Shown here piece after piece: positions 47,487 through 55,671 of a stretch of DNA of 64,000 nucleotides (positions are counted from its first letter, which is position 1; every line of letters starts with the position of its first letter). The notes beneath the pieces are model-generated. The model saw nothing but the letters and a program-made list of their open reading frames with translations, was not told where the DNA came from and did not search any database. The stretch covers positions 26,875-90,874 of the forward strand of contig QUAH01000013.1 of assembly GCA_003426165.1 (NCBI GenBank), read 5' to 3'. The translations under genes and the position numbers were made by a program. Origin of the DNA: Candidatus Saccharicenans subterraneus (lineage in GTDB: Bacteria > Acidobacteriota > Aminicenantia > Aminicenantales > Saccharicenantaceae).

Positions 47487-48821
47487 ATGACAAGGATAGG
47501 TAAATCGGGAAAGGTAACCCTGCTGGTTTTGCTGGCCATTGCCTTACTGGCTTTGGCCTGTTCCAGGGAAGATGCCTCCAGTGCCGGGGAAGCGGTGCAG
47601 ACCGCCCCGGCGGAGCCTCAGGGAGAGAGCGGCCCCGGGGCAACGCCGGAAACTGGCGAAGCAGTACCAAAGGCTCAGCCTGTCTCAGTCCCGGCTGCCC
47701 GGGTAGTTGGGGCCATAAATCATTTTGCTTTTGACCTCTATTCCTATCTCAAGAAAGGGGAACCGGGAAATCTTTTCTATTCTCCCTTCAGCCTGTCGGT
47801 GGCCATGGGTATGACCTACGAGGGAGCCAGGAAGCAAACGGCCGCGGAGATAAGACAGGTCTTTCATTATCCCGATGATATCGACATTCTCAGGCAGGGT
47901 TTTTCCGAGGTCCTGGCCCGGGTGAACAGGAAAGACAAAAAATACGAGCTGCGCGCCGCCAACGCTCTCTGGGCCCAGAAGAATTATCCCTTTCTGCCTG
48001 AATATTTCCAGGCGGTGGAAAAGTACTATGGCGGCCGGGTGACCAACCTTGATTTTGCCGGTGACACCGAAAATTCGCGGCTTATCATCAACCGCTGGGT
48101 GGAGGAACAGACCAACAGCCGGATAAAGGATTTAATCCCGCAGGACGTCATAACCCCCCTGACCCGGCTGGTGCTGACTAACGCCATCTATTTCAAGGGG
48201 CTCTGGGAAATGCAGTTTCCGAAGAAAGCCACCGCGGAAGCCGATTTTAGAATCAGCGCCGATAAGACAGTAAGAGTTCCGATGATGTTTCTCCAGGATG
48301 TCGAAGTCAACTATTTTGAGAACGAAGACCTGCAGGCGGTGGAACTGCCCTACGTCGGCGGAGAAATTTCCATGCTGGTTCTGCTGCCGAAAGCGGAACT
48401 TTCCCGGGTCGAATCTTACCTGACATCAGAAAAGCTTGAAGCCCTGAGGGGGATGCTGACCGGTCGGGAAAAGGTTGATATTTATCTTCCCCGGTTCAAG
48501 TTTGAAACCAAGTACCTGATGGGAGGGAAAGAAGGCCTTCTGGGCAAAATGGGCATGCCCACGGCTTTTACCATGGCCGCCGACCTGTCCGGCCTGACCG
48601 GCAGAAAAGAACTTTATATAACCGAAGTGGTGCACCAGGCTTTTGTTGAGGTAAATGAAGAGGGCACGGAAGCGGCCGCGGCCACGGCAGTCATCGTTGG
48701 TATCAAGATGGTGCAGAGAAAGCCGGTTTTCCGGGCCGACCATCCTTTCCTCTTCATAATTCAGGAACGGCAGAGCGGGACAATCCTCTTCCTCGGCCGG
48801 GTGGTCAACCCCGCCAAATGA
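47487..48821 (+). CDS. Serpin-family lipoprotein (serine protease inhibitor)
   Basis: 444 residues: lipobox signal peptide (LLALACSRED, Cys about 26), a low-complexity linker rich in Ala, Pro, Glu and Gly (about 30-72), then a complete serpin domain. Marks include FSPFSLSVAMGMTYEGAR, LTNAIYFKGLW, and the signature HPFLFIIQERQSGTILFLGR. The reactive loop hinge EEGTEAAAATAV is small-residue rich, as in inhibitory serpins. Counting from it as in alpha-1-antitrypsin puts Lys at P1 (GIK-M), pointing to a trypsin-like target. Bacterial serpins are scattered in distribution. Anchored in the envelope, it may protect against foreign proteases. Confidence 0.93.
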   Translation: MTRIGKSGKVTLLVLLAIALLALACSREDASSAGEAVQTAPAEPQGESGPGATPETGEAVPKAQPVSVPAARVVGAINHFAFDLYSYLKKGEPGNLFYSPFSLSVAMGMTYEGARKQTAAEIRQVFHYPDDIDILRQGFSEVLARVNRKDKKYELRAANALWAQKNYPFLPEYFQAVEKYYGGRVTNLDFAGDTENSRLIINRWVEEQTNSRIKDLIPQDVITPLTRLVLTNAIYFKGLWEMQFPKKATAEADFRISADKTVRVPMMFLQDVEVNYFENEDLQAVELPYVGGEISMLVLLPKAELSRVESYLTSEKLEALRGMLTGREKVDIYLPRFKFETKYLMGGKEGLLGKMGMPTAFTMAADLSGLTGRKELYITEVVHQAFVEVNEEGTEAAAATAVIVGIKMVQRKPVFRADHPFLFIIQERQSGTILFLGRVVNPAK

Positions 48822-48942
48822 TTTGTTTGCGAAGCCGCTGAACTAATAAATTAGGAGCGGCGATATTTTCATTGCTGGCTGGGGCTAGTCATCTGGAAAT
48901 TTCCCGCCAGGAACAGGCCGCACTGCTCGGAACCTTCAAACT

Positions 48943-48971
48943 TTGAAATCGAAAAATTATACAAATAAAAT
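48943..48971 (+). promoter_or_regulatory. Promoter of the propeller gene
   Basis: TTGAAA (48943-48948), a 17-base spacer, TAAAAT (48966-48971). The predicted start near 48978 gives a 52-base leader with AGGAGG at 49015-49020. Confidence 0.65.
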
Positions 48972-49029
48972 ATTAAAAAGAATGAAGAGCAGCCAAAAGG
49001 GATCTGTTTCTCTCAGGAGGTAATAGAAG

Positions 49030-50124
49030 ATGAAAAATTACCTCAAGGTCCTGAAGAAGACATCATTGATAATTCTGGTTTGGGGTTCAGTTGTTTTCCT
49101 GGCCGCGGCCCAGGAGATGATAAGGAACCCGAGAAAACCGGTCAACCCGAATGCCGGCCGGATTCTTAAAGCAGAAAAAATCTGGCAGGTTGGGGACCAG
49201 CCGGGTTCATATTATTTCAGGTATCCACACCGCCTTCGTGTTGCTCCTGACGGCTCAATATTTATAGCTGACCAGGAGCAGCTCCTTAAATTTTCTGCCG
49301 GAGGCCAGTTTCTGGCGAACTTTTATAAGAAAGGGCAGGGGCCGGGTGAGATTGCCGATTACTTCAGCTATCATCTCCAGGGGGAAAGTCTCTTTGTCTA
49401 TGATTCCGTGGCCAATAAAGTCATTCATATGAATCTGGAAGGACAACTCATCAAGGAGGTTAAGCTCGAAAAAGGGCCATACAGCGGCTTCTACGGGGTC
49501 AGCGGTGGCTTACTTGTTTTTGTCAAGATGACTTATCCTCCCTCTGAAAAAAGGACGGGAGGCCTTCATGATGTGATCTGTTCTGTGAGGCTGCTTTCCC
49601 CCGACGGGAATGAGGAGAAAGAAGCCTGCGTGTTCAAGATGAAAACCTTTATGGCTCCCCAGGCCATGGCCAGCTGGGATCCATTGCACGTACTGCTCGG
49701 TCCTGACGGCCGCAAGCTTTATGTTAACCATGCCAGGAATTACCTTCTTGAAGTCTTTGACCTGGAAACTGGCCGCCTGCTGTTCAGCTTTAACCGGGAT
49801 TATCCTCCGGTGAAATACGTGGCCGACCCGGGGCGTCTTGAATTTATGAAAAAGTATAATTTTCCTGAAATAAAGTATGAGATTGATATCCGTGGTTTAT
49901 TTTCGGACGGAAAATATATCTGGGTGCAGACTTCAACCGAAAGCGAGGAGGGGTATGACCTGTTTGATGTGTTTGATGACCGAGGCCGCTTTATAGATAG
50001 CTTCTACTCCGGTCTTAAAGGTTCGGTGCTGGCGGTATACCATAATTATATTTTTGCCCTGGAAAGGGATGAAAAGGACAATCTGTTTCTTGGAAAATAT
50101 CGTCTCGTGGACCAGATCAGGTAG
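49030..50124 (+). CDS. Secreted six-bladed beta-propeller (NHL/6-bladed) protein
   Basis: 364 residues: signal peptide (about 10-29, ending FLAAAQ), then repeated blade motifs (LRVAPDGSIFIADQEQ, LLKFSAGGQFLANF, KGQGPGEI, FVYDSVANKVIHMNL, FDDRGRFIDSF). The KGQGPGE element is typical of 6-bladed propeller proteins (TolB/NHL-like) widespread in Bacteroidetes and Aminicenantes-type genomes; their ligands are mostly unknown. A perfect AGGAGG site and a strong promoter precede it. It is likely periplasmic and non-enzymatic. Confidence 0.82.
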   Translation: MKNYLKVLKKTSLIILVWGSVVFLAAAQEMIRNPRKPVNPNAGRILKAEKIWQVGDQPGSYYFRYPHRLRVAPDGSIFIADQEQLLKFSAGGQFLANFYKKGQGPGEIADYFSYHLQGESLFVYDSVANKVIHMNLEGQLIKEVKLEKGPYSGFYGVSGGLLVFVKMTYPPSEKRTGGLHDVICSVRLLSPDGNEEKEACVFKMKTFMAPQAMASWDPLHVLLGPDGRKLYVNHARNYLLEVFDLETGRLLFSFNRDYPPVKYVADPGRLEFMKKYNFPEIKYEIDIRGLFSDGKYIWVQTSTESEEGYDLFDVFDDRGRFIDSFYSGLKGSVLAVYHNYIFALERDEKDNLFLGKYRLVDQIR

Positions 50125-50301
50125 GGCAATCAACAGGCAGAAGAAGTCTGGAAGTTCATCCCGGCCCCGGTTACTTGGTCAATATCAACAAAATATAAGG
50201 GGAAGAGACCTCGTTTGCCTGCTTTCGGACCCTGGCCCGGTTTCAAAGCCGGATTTTGATTCCCGGTCGTATGGCCGCCGGTCTATTGTTTAAATTTTCG
50301 C

Positions 50302-50330
50302 TTGACAAAGCCCCGGGTCGGCGTTATTTT
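50302..50330 (+). promoter_or_regulatory. Promoter of the lexA cassette
   Basis: TTGACA (50302-50307), a 17-base spacer, TATTTT (50325-50330). The predicted start near 50337 coincides with the first ATG (50335), so the lexA message is leaderless or starts at ATG 50347 after a 10-base leader. I could not identify a convincing LexA operator. Confidence 0.65.
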
Positions 50331-50334
50331 ATAA

Positions 50335-50961
50335 ATGGTGAACAAAATGGTTAACAGGATTAAAAGAGCTTTAACCGGCAGGCAGAAGGAAATCCTGGAG
50401 AAAATCCAGGAATTTGTCCTGGAGCACGGCTATGCGCCCACGGTGCGGGAGCTGGGACAGCTGGTCGGCCTGAGCAACCCCTCGGCTGTCTTCAAGCACC
50501 TGCTGAGCCTGGAAAAGAAAGGCTACCTCCGGCGGGAAGGCGGCGAGGTCCGGCTGGCCCAGGCGCCGGATGCGGTGAGTGCCGTGCGCCTGCCCCTGGT
50601 CGGCCTGGTTCCGGCCGGCACTCCCCGCGAGATGTTTGACACCTTGGGCGAAACGGTGGAGGTTCCGAGCTGGTTTGCCGGCCGAAAGCGGGGCAACCTT
50701 TTCTGCCTGCGGGTTACGGGTAAGAGTATGATTGACGCTTACATAGATGACGGGGATCTGGTGGTCATTGAGCGGACCGACACGGCCAGCTCTGGCGAGA
50801 TGGTGGTGGCTCTGCTCGAAGACGGTTCGGTTACCCTGAAGCGCCTGCGCCGGGAGAAGGACCGGGTGCTCCTGGTTCCGGAGAACCCGGCTTTCCGGCC
50901 GATTGAAGTCCGGGAGCTGCGGATTGTCGGCCGGGTGGTCGGTGTCATCCGCAAGTACTGA
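50335..50961 (+). CDS. lexA: LexA SOS repressor
   Basis: 208 residues: N-terminal winged helix-turn-helix (GYAPTVRELGQLVGLSNPSA), a hinge, and an S24 self-cleavage domain. The autocleavage Ala94-Gly95 (GLVPAGTPRE), catalytic Ser131 (TGKSMIDA) and Lys169 (SVTLKRL) are all present with normal spacing, so RecA-stimulated self-cleavage should work. It represses DNA-damage genes. It heads a run with a DinB-type and a DnaE-type polymerase, the gene order of SOS mutagenesis cassettes. The likely start is ATG 50335 or 50347; no ribosome site precedes either. Confidence 0.95.
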   Translation: MVNKMVNRIKRALTGRQKEILEKIQEFVLEHGYAPTVRELGQLVGLSNPSAVFKHLLSLEKKGYLRREGGEVRLAQAPDAVSAVRLPLVGLVPAGTPREMFDTLGETVEVPSWFAGRKRGNLFCLRVTGKSMIDAYIDDGDLVVIERTDTASSGEMVVALLEDGSVTLKRLRREKDRVLLVPENPAFRPIEVRELRIVGRVVGVIRKY

Positions 50962-50989
50962 TTCTGCTTTTGAATTCGGGGGACGAAGC

Positions 50990-52246
50990 ATGTGGGAGAC
51001 GGTGGAAAATTTTCTCCTTTCCGGGCAGAGGCGTTATGTTGTCCACATCGACCTGGACGCCTTTTTTGCCTCGGTGGAGGTGCTGCTCAACCCGGAGCTT
51101 AAGGGAAAGCCGCTGGTGGTCGGCGGGTTGCCGCACGAACGCGGGGTGGCTTCCACCTGCTCGTATGAAGCGCGAAAGTACGGCGTTCATTCCGGAATGC
51201 CGCTCCGCCAGTGCTACAAGCTCTGTCCCCAGGCTGTCTTTGTCCGCGGCAATTACCATCTCTACCAGGCTTTTTCCGAGAAGTTTTTCCGCATCCTGCA
51301 TGAATACACCCCGGACGTGGAAGAGGCCTCGCTCGATGAAGCCTACCTGGAATTCACCCGCTGCCGGCATCTTTATCCGTCTTTCAGCGAGGCGGCCAAG
51401 GAAATCAAGCGCCGGGTGGAGAGGGAGCTGGGCCTGGGCGTTTCGGTGGGTGCGGCCTCCAACAAAATCCTGGCCAAGCTGGCTACCAGAAAAGCCAAAC
51501 CCGGTGGGTTTTTTGAACTGAAGCCGGGCCAGGAGCAGGATTTTCTGCGGGAACTGGACATCTCGGAGATTCCGGGCATAGGTCCAAAAGCCCAGGTCAT
51601 GCTGCGGCTGCTCAACGTCCATAAAATAGCCGACCTGTGGCAGGTGCCGCTGGGAACGCTGCGCTCGCTCTTTGGAGTCATGGGCGACGAGCTTTACCTT
51701 CTGTCGCGGGGAATGGATTGCCGGTCGCTGGCCGTTGAAGGCAAGCCAAAATCCTTCTCCCGCGAAACCACCTTTCTTAAGGACATCTGGGACCGCGACC
51801 TGCTGCTGGCTCACCTGGCCTATCTCTGCGACCGGCTGGCTTTGAGCCTGCGCCAGGAAAAATATTACGCCCGGGTGATTGAGGTCAAAGCCCGCTATTC
51901 GGATTTTAAGACCGTGAGCCGGCGCCGGGTGCTGTCGCTTCCGGTCCAGGAAACCAACCGTATCTACCGCGTGGCTGAAGAGCTTTTCCTGGAACTCTGG
52001 GAAGGTTCGCGCCTGGCGCTGCGGCTGGTTGGAGTCAAGGGCAGCGAGCTGGTCGAAGCCCGGCATCTTTCCCTTTTCGAACTTTACTCCGAGCGGGAAG
52101 AGAGGCTCTGCCAGGCCCTGGACCGGGTGCGGGAAAAATACGGGTTTAACGCCCTGCTTACCGTGCGGGAGAAGATGCTGAGCGAAGTTTATGAAGAAGA
52201 CCGCGGCCGCGGCTTTATCCTGAAAACCGCTTCTTTAACCAGATGA
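50990..52246 (+). CDS. dinB: Y-family DNA polymerase IV (DinB), catalytic residues intact
   Basis: 418 residues. The palm motifs are intact: HIDLDAFFASVE (Asp21) and SLDEAYLE (Asp116-Glu117), so it should polymerise, unlike ImuB of the imuA-imuB-dnaE2 cassettes. The helix-hairpin-helix DISEIPGIGPKAQ and the little-finger domain are normal. ARHLSLFEL occupies the usual beta-clamp-binding position (consensus QLSLF), with His for Gln. It copies damaged DNA with low fidelity. ATG 50990 follows GGGGGA; the gene starts 28 bases after lexA and is very probably co-transcribed with it under LexA control. Confidence 0.93.
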   Translation: MWETVENFLLSGQRRYVVHIDLDAFFASVEVLLNPELKGKPLVVGGLPHERGVASTCSYEARKYGVHSGMPLRQCYKLCPQAVFVRGNYHLYQAFSEKFFRILHEYTPDVEEASLDEAYLEFTRCRHLYPSFSEAAKEIKRRVERELGLGVSVGAASNKILAKLATRKAKPGGFFELKPGQEQDFLRELDISEIPGIGPKAQVMLRLLNVHKIADLWQVPLGTLRSLFGVMGDELYLLSRGMDCRSLAVEGKPKSFSRETTFLKDIWDRDLLLAHLAYLCDRLALSLRQEKYYARVIEVKARYSDFKTVSRRRVLSLPVQETNRIYRVAEELFLELWEGSRLALRLVGVKGSELVEARHLSLFELYSEREERLCQALDRVREKYGFNALLTVREKMLSEVYEEDRGRGFILKTASLTR

Positions 52247-52490
52247 GGAAACAGAAAAGGGGAAAAAGGTCTGTGGAAGGGGAAGAATTGAAAGATGAAG
52301 AATGGAGAATGAAGAAAACGGGAAAAGAAAGGGTAGCAACCGTTAGATTCTAATATGAGAAGTAAATGAATTTCAGAATGACGGGACTGGGAATGGGAAA
52401 GCTGCTAATGGAAAGAAGCAAAAATGAAAGAAGAGCAGACAGAGAATTAAAACAATACAGGAGACAAAAGCCGGTTAGACGGAGTTGATC
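52247..52490 (+). other. Purine-rich spacer between dinB and dnaE
   Basis: This 244-bp gap is strikingly A/G-rich on the plus strand, especially 52247-52330, and unlike the tight spacing of lexA-dinB. It holds the 11-base palindrome TTAGATTCTAA at 52343-52353 and the dnaE ribosome site (GGAG 52481-52484), but no ORF. It might carry a second promoter or an operator. Confidence 0.45.
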
Positions 52491-55334
52491 ATGTTCGTCC
52501 CTTTAAGAGTTCATTCGGTGTTCAGCCGGGGTGAGGGCAGTATCATCCTGGAAGAGCTGGCGCAGTTTGCTGAAAGAAACCGGCTTCCGGCTGTGGCTCT
52601 CACTGATATCGGCGCTTTCTACGGCTGGGGGAAGTGGAGGGCTCTTAGCGAGGGCCGTGGTTTCAAGCCTGTGTTCGGCTGCGAGCTCGAGCTCGATTTT
52701 CCGGAAAAGAGCAGCCGCTATGTTTTTCTGGTCAGGGAGAAAAAGGGCTATCACCGGCTGCTGGAGATTTTTAACCGCAAGCAGTTTTTGGAACCTGAAG
52801 GACTTATCACCATTTTAATTCTGCCTGAAAGTCTGCCCGTTTCTGAAGCGGAGCTGGAAGAGCGGGTGAGTGCGGTAAAAAAGATTGGCGAACACGTTCC
52901 TGACGATTTTTATCTCGGCTGTGGGCTTGAGAACTTTGAAGCCGCGGAGTGGCTGGCGCAGCGCTCTGGTATTCCGCTTCTTTGGACCGCACCGCTCAAG
53001 TACCTGTCCAGTCCGCAGCGCCTGGTGCTGCTTCGAGCCATAGAACAGAAAATCCCTTACCCGCCGGAGCTTAAAAAACTTTCTCCGCTGCTCAGGAATT
53101 ATGGTCCCGAGCAGGAGAAAATCGCCCTCAAAAAATACGGCGACCGGCCCAAAGAGGTCTTCCGCCGGCACCTTGAAGTGGCGGAGAAGATAGATTTCTC
53201 GTTTGAAAACATCGTCCCGCCGCTTCCCCCGGACCTTTTTCCCTTCACCCTGCGCCAGGTGATAAACGAAAAGCTCTCCCGGCTTAAAAATCTCAGCTGG
53301 AAGGAAAGGGAAAGAGCCGTGCGGGAGCTCCAGGTGGTGGAAGAAAGCGGCTTTGCTCCTTACTTCCTGGTGGTCCATGACGTGGTGGAGTTTGCCCGGC
53401 GCCGGGGCATCTACCACAACCTCCGTGGTTCGGGCGCCTCTTCTTACCTGGCTTACCTTCTGGGAATTTCCCGGCTCAACCCGGTAAAATACGACCTTTA
53501 TTTCGAGCGGTTCTTAAACCGCGGCCGGCCCGACCCGCCCGACTTTGACCTGGATTTTGACTCCAGCCGCCGCGATGAAGTTCTCGATTATGTCCTCAAG
53601 CGCTACGGTTCGGGTAAGACCGGCGCGGCTTACGTCTGCAGCCTGAAGAATTACCGGGCCCGCTCGGCACTTTACGAAACGGCCAGGGCCTTCGGCCTCC
53701 CGCCGGAAGAAGCCCGGGCCATGAGCAAGAAGGTGCCGATGTTCGCCGAGCCGGATTATCTCCGGGAGATGCCGCCCCAGGCCGGCTATCTTGAGGTCTG
53801 GAAGTTAGCCTCGGAGCTTTCCGGGGTTTTTGCCGAAATTTCGCTTCACGTGGGCGGGGTGATACTGACGCCGGCCCCGGCCGACCGCTTCCTTCCGCTT
53901 GAAGAATCAGCCAAAGGACTTCTGATGTGCCATTACGACCGTGACACGGTGGAAGAGCTCAAACTCATCAAGCTGGACCTTCTTTCCACCCGCGGCCTTA
54001 CGGCCATCTCCGAAACCAGGAAAGCGCTCCGGCTGGAACACCTCCCGCCGGATGACCCGAAAACCTATGCCCTTCTCCGGGAAGCCCGGACCATCGGCTG
54101 TTTCCAGGTGGAAAGCCCGGCCATGATGAACCTGCTGCGCCGGATGAAGCCGGAAAACCTCGGCGATTTAATCCATGCCCTGGCCCTGATCAGACCCGGT
54201 CCAACAGAGAGCGGCATGAAGGAAGCCTACCTCAGGCGCCGCGAGGGCCGGCCCCTTCCGGAAGACCCGCTTCTTTCCCGGGTGCTTCCGGAAACCGGCG
54301 GCCTGATGTTCTACGAGGAGCAGGTGATGCAGGTGGCCGAGCGGGTGGCCGGTTTTCCACCGGAGGAAGGGGAGATACTGCGCCGCCAGCTTAAAAAGCG
54401 CCGGGTGGATGAAAGCCTCCGCCGGAAGTTTTTCGAGCAGGCCCTTGGCCGCGGTTATTCGGAAGATGAAGTTAAGAACCTCTGGCAGAAGATGGAAAAA
54501 TTCTCTGCCTATTCTTTCAACCGGGCCCACAGCGCGTCCTATGCGCTCATGGCTTACGAGGCTGTTTACTTAAAGGCTCACCATCCGCTGGTTTATATGA
54601 CCGCGGTGCTCAACGCCGGCGGCGGTTATTACCAGCTTCCGGAGTACGTGGAAGAAGCCAAGAGGCTGGGGATTGCCATCCTGGGACCGGATGTCAACCG
54701 GAGCGGGTACAGATTCCAGGTGGAGGGGCGGGGGATAAGGGTTGGCCTGGGGCTGATAAAAAATCTTACGGCAAAAACCATAGAAAAAATCATCAAAGAA
54801 CGAGAAGCCGGCGGGCCTTATCTTTCGGTGGAAGATTTTCTGGGCCGTGTCAAGCCGACGCAGAGTGACCTGTTGACGCTCATCCAGGCCGGGGCGCTGG
54901 ACTCCCTCGAACCGAACCGCAGCCAGCAGGTGCTGCGCTACTTTCAGGGGGTATCCGAGCTCAAGGTGGCGGACATTGCTGATGAAGAGAAGCGCAAGCT
55001 CCAGCTGGAGAAGCTGGGCTTTCTGCCGGTGGGAGACCCGCTGGAGTTTCTGGATGGGAGGAGGCCGCCACTGAGGATAGCGCAGCTTAAGGATCTCTCC
55101 GGGCAGATGGTGGAGCTGGCGGTGCGCATCATCGATGCCCGGGAAATAAGAACCGCCAGAGGGCTCACCTATTTTTACCTCTTTGAGGATGAAACCGGGC
55201 TGGTGGAAGGGGTGGGGCCGAGGAAGGCTCTGGCCTTTGGCTCACCGCCGGTGTGTTTTCTGCGGGCCGAAGTGCGGCTCCAGGATGGCAGTCACCCGCG
55301 CCTTCTGAACTGCACCTTCCTGCGGGCGTTTTAA
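52491..55334 (+). CDS. dnaE: DnaE-type (C-family) DNA polymerase, short error-prone-like form
   Basis: 947 residues, shorter than replicative DnaE (about 1150) and nearer DnaE2. Order: PHP domain (about 1-250) with decayed metal ligands (LRVHSVFS, ALTDIGAFYG), palm and fingers with catalytic Asp353 and Asp355 in PPDFDLDFD, HVGGVILTPAPADRF, EEQVMQVAERVAGF, NRAHSASYALMAYEAVYLKA, helix-hairpin-helix region, and a C-terminal OB fold (about 860-940). The tau-binding tail is missing. Placement after lexA and dinB suggests the damage-induced polymerase rather than the main replicase. ATG 52491 follows GGAG. Its last 202 codons are repeated downstream. The stop is doubled (TAATAG). Confidence 0.9.
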   Translation: MFVPLRVHSVFSRGEGSIILEELAQFAERNRLPAVALTDIGAFYGWGKWRALSEGRGFKPVFGCELELDFPEKSSRYVFLVREKKGYHRLLEIFNRKQFLEPEGLITILILPESLPVSEAELEERVSAVKKIGEHVPDDFYLGCGLENFEAAEWLAQRSGIPLLWTAPLKYLSSPQRLVLLRAIEQKIPYPPELKKLSPLLRNYGPEQEKIALKKYGDRPKEVFRRHLEVAEKIDFSFENIVPPLPPDLFPFTLRQVINEKLSRLKNLSWKERERAVRELQVVEESGFAPYFLVVHDVVEFARRRGIYHNLRGSGASSYLAYLLGISRLNPVKYDLYFERFLNRGRPDPPDFDLDFDSSRRDEVLDYVLKRYGSGKTGAAYVCSLKNYRARSALYETARAFGLPPEEARAMSKKVPMFAEPDYLREMPPQAGYLEVWKLASELSGVFAEISLHVGGVILTPAPADRFLPLEESAKGLLMCHYDRDTVEELKLIKLDLLSTRGLTAISETRKALRLEHLPPDDPKTYALLREARTIGCFQVESPAMMNLLRRMKPENLGDLIHALALIRPGPTESGMKEAYLRRREGRPLPEDPLLSRVLPETGGLMFYEEQVMQVAERVAGFPPEEGEILRRQLKKRRVDESLRRKFFEQALGRGYSEDEVKNLWQKMEKFSAYSFNRAHSASYALMAYEAVYLKAHHPLVYMTAVLNAGGGYYQLPEYVEEAKRLGIAILGPDVNRSGYRFQVEGRGIRVGLGLIKNLTAKTIEKIIKEREAGGPYLSVEDFLGRVKPTQSDLLTLIQAGALDSLEPNRSQQVLRYFQGVSELKVADIADEEKRKLQLEKLGFLPVGDPLEFLDGRRPPLRIAQLKDLSGQMVELAVRIIDAREIRTARGLTYFYLFEDETGLVEGVGPRKALAFGSPPVCFLRAEVRLQDGSHPRLLNCTFLRAF

Positions 55335-55370
55335 TAGGACTTGACACCCGCGGGGTAAATTGCTTTTTCC
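54726..55370 (+). repeat. Direct repeat copy A (dnaE 3' end plus 36 bases)
   Basis: 645 bases that recur at 56673-57317 at a constant offset of 1947 with no indel. By hand comparison I count 38 base differences (about 94 % identity); the first 117 bases are identical. Confidence 0.93.
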
Positions 55371-55671
55371 TCTGTTCCTTCCACCGAAAAGAAAAATAGA
55401 CTTGACAGCGTGTTTTTTTTTTTTTTTTACATTTATATCAGCAAATAAGGGTGAACTGAACATGAGAGCGAGGGGGTGCTCTTTACCTATTTTTTCGATT
55501 CTAGTCTTCCAGCAATATTCGCAGTTTTACTAAAGCAAGGCGTCTGATGTGGGTTAGTTATTGAAAGGGGGTGATTAAATTGCTTACTCTGATCAAAATC
55601 CAGTCAGTTGATTTCTATAAAGTTGGCTCTTATTAAAGGAGCCTTCTACTCCTATTATAAAGGAGGTTTTA
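55335..55671. other. Gap between dnaE and the inserted outer-membrane protein gene
   Basis: The first 36 bases belong to the repeat. After 55370 the sequence becomes AT-rich and unlike the surroundings. It contains TTGACA at 55402-55407, a run of 16 T at 55413-55428, and a leader with overlapping short stem-loops before 55672. No ORF is supported. Confidence 0.6.
55636..55666 (+). promoter_or_regulatory. Alternative hairpins around the ribosome site of the inserted gene
   Basis: AGGAG (55637-55641), CTCCT (55649-55653) and AGGAG (55661-55665, inside the Shine-Dalgarno AAGGAGG) are spaced by two 7-base loops. CTCCT can pair with either side: pairing downstream hides the ribosome site, pairing upstream frees it. 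The stems are only 5 bp, so this may be chance. Confidence 0.35.

Noticed and set aside
50281..50350. LexA operator near the lexA promoter
   Set aside because: No CTGT-N8-ACAG, no GAAC-N4-GTTC and no other clean palindrome lies over the promoter; GAAC and GTTA near 50341 are wrongly spaced.
50945..52066. 373-codon minus-strand frame opposite dinB
   Set aside because: Antisense to an intact polymerase gene; no motifs, no ribosome site.
55335..55370. TTGACA with CCCGCGGGG after dnaE as promoter or terminator
   Set aside because: The spacing to any -10 is wrong and the palindrome has no loop; it is simply the shared tail of the direct repeat.
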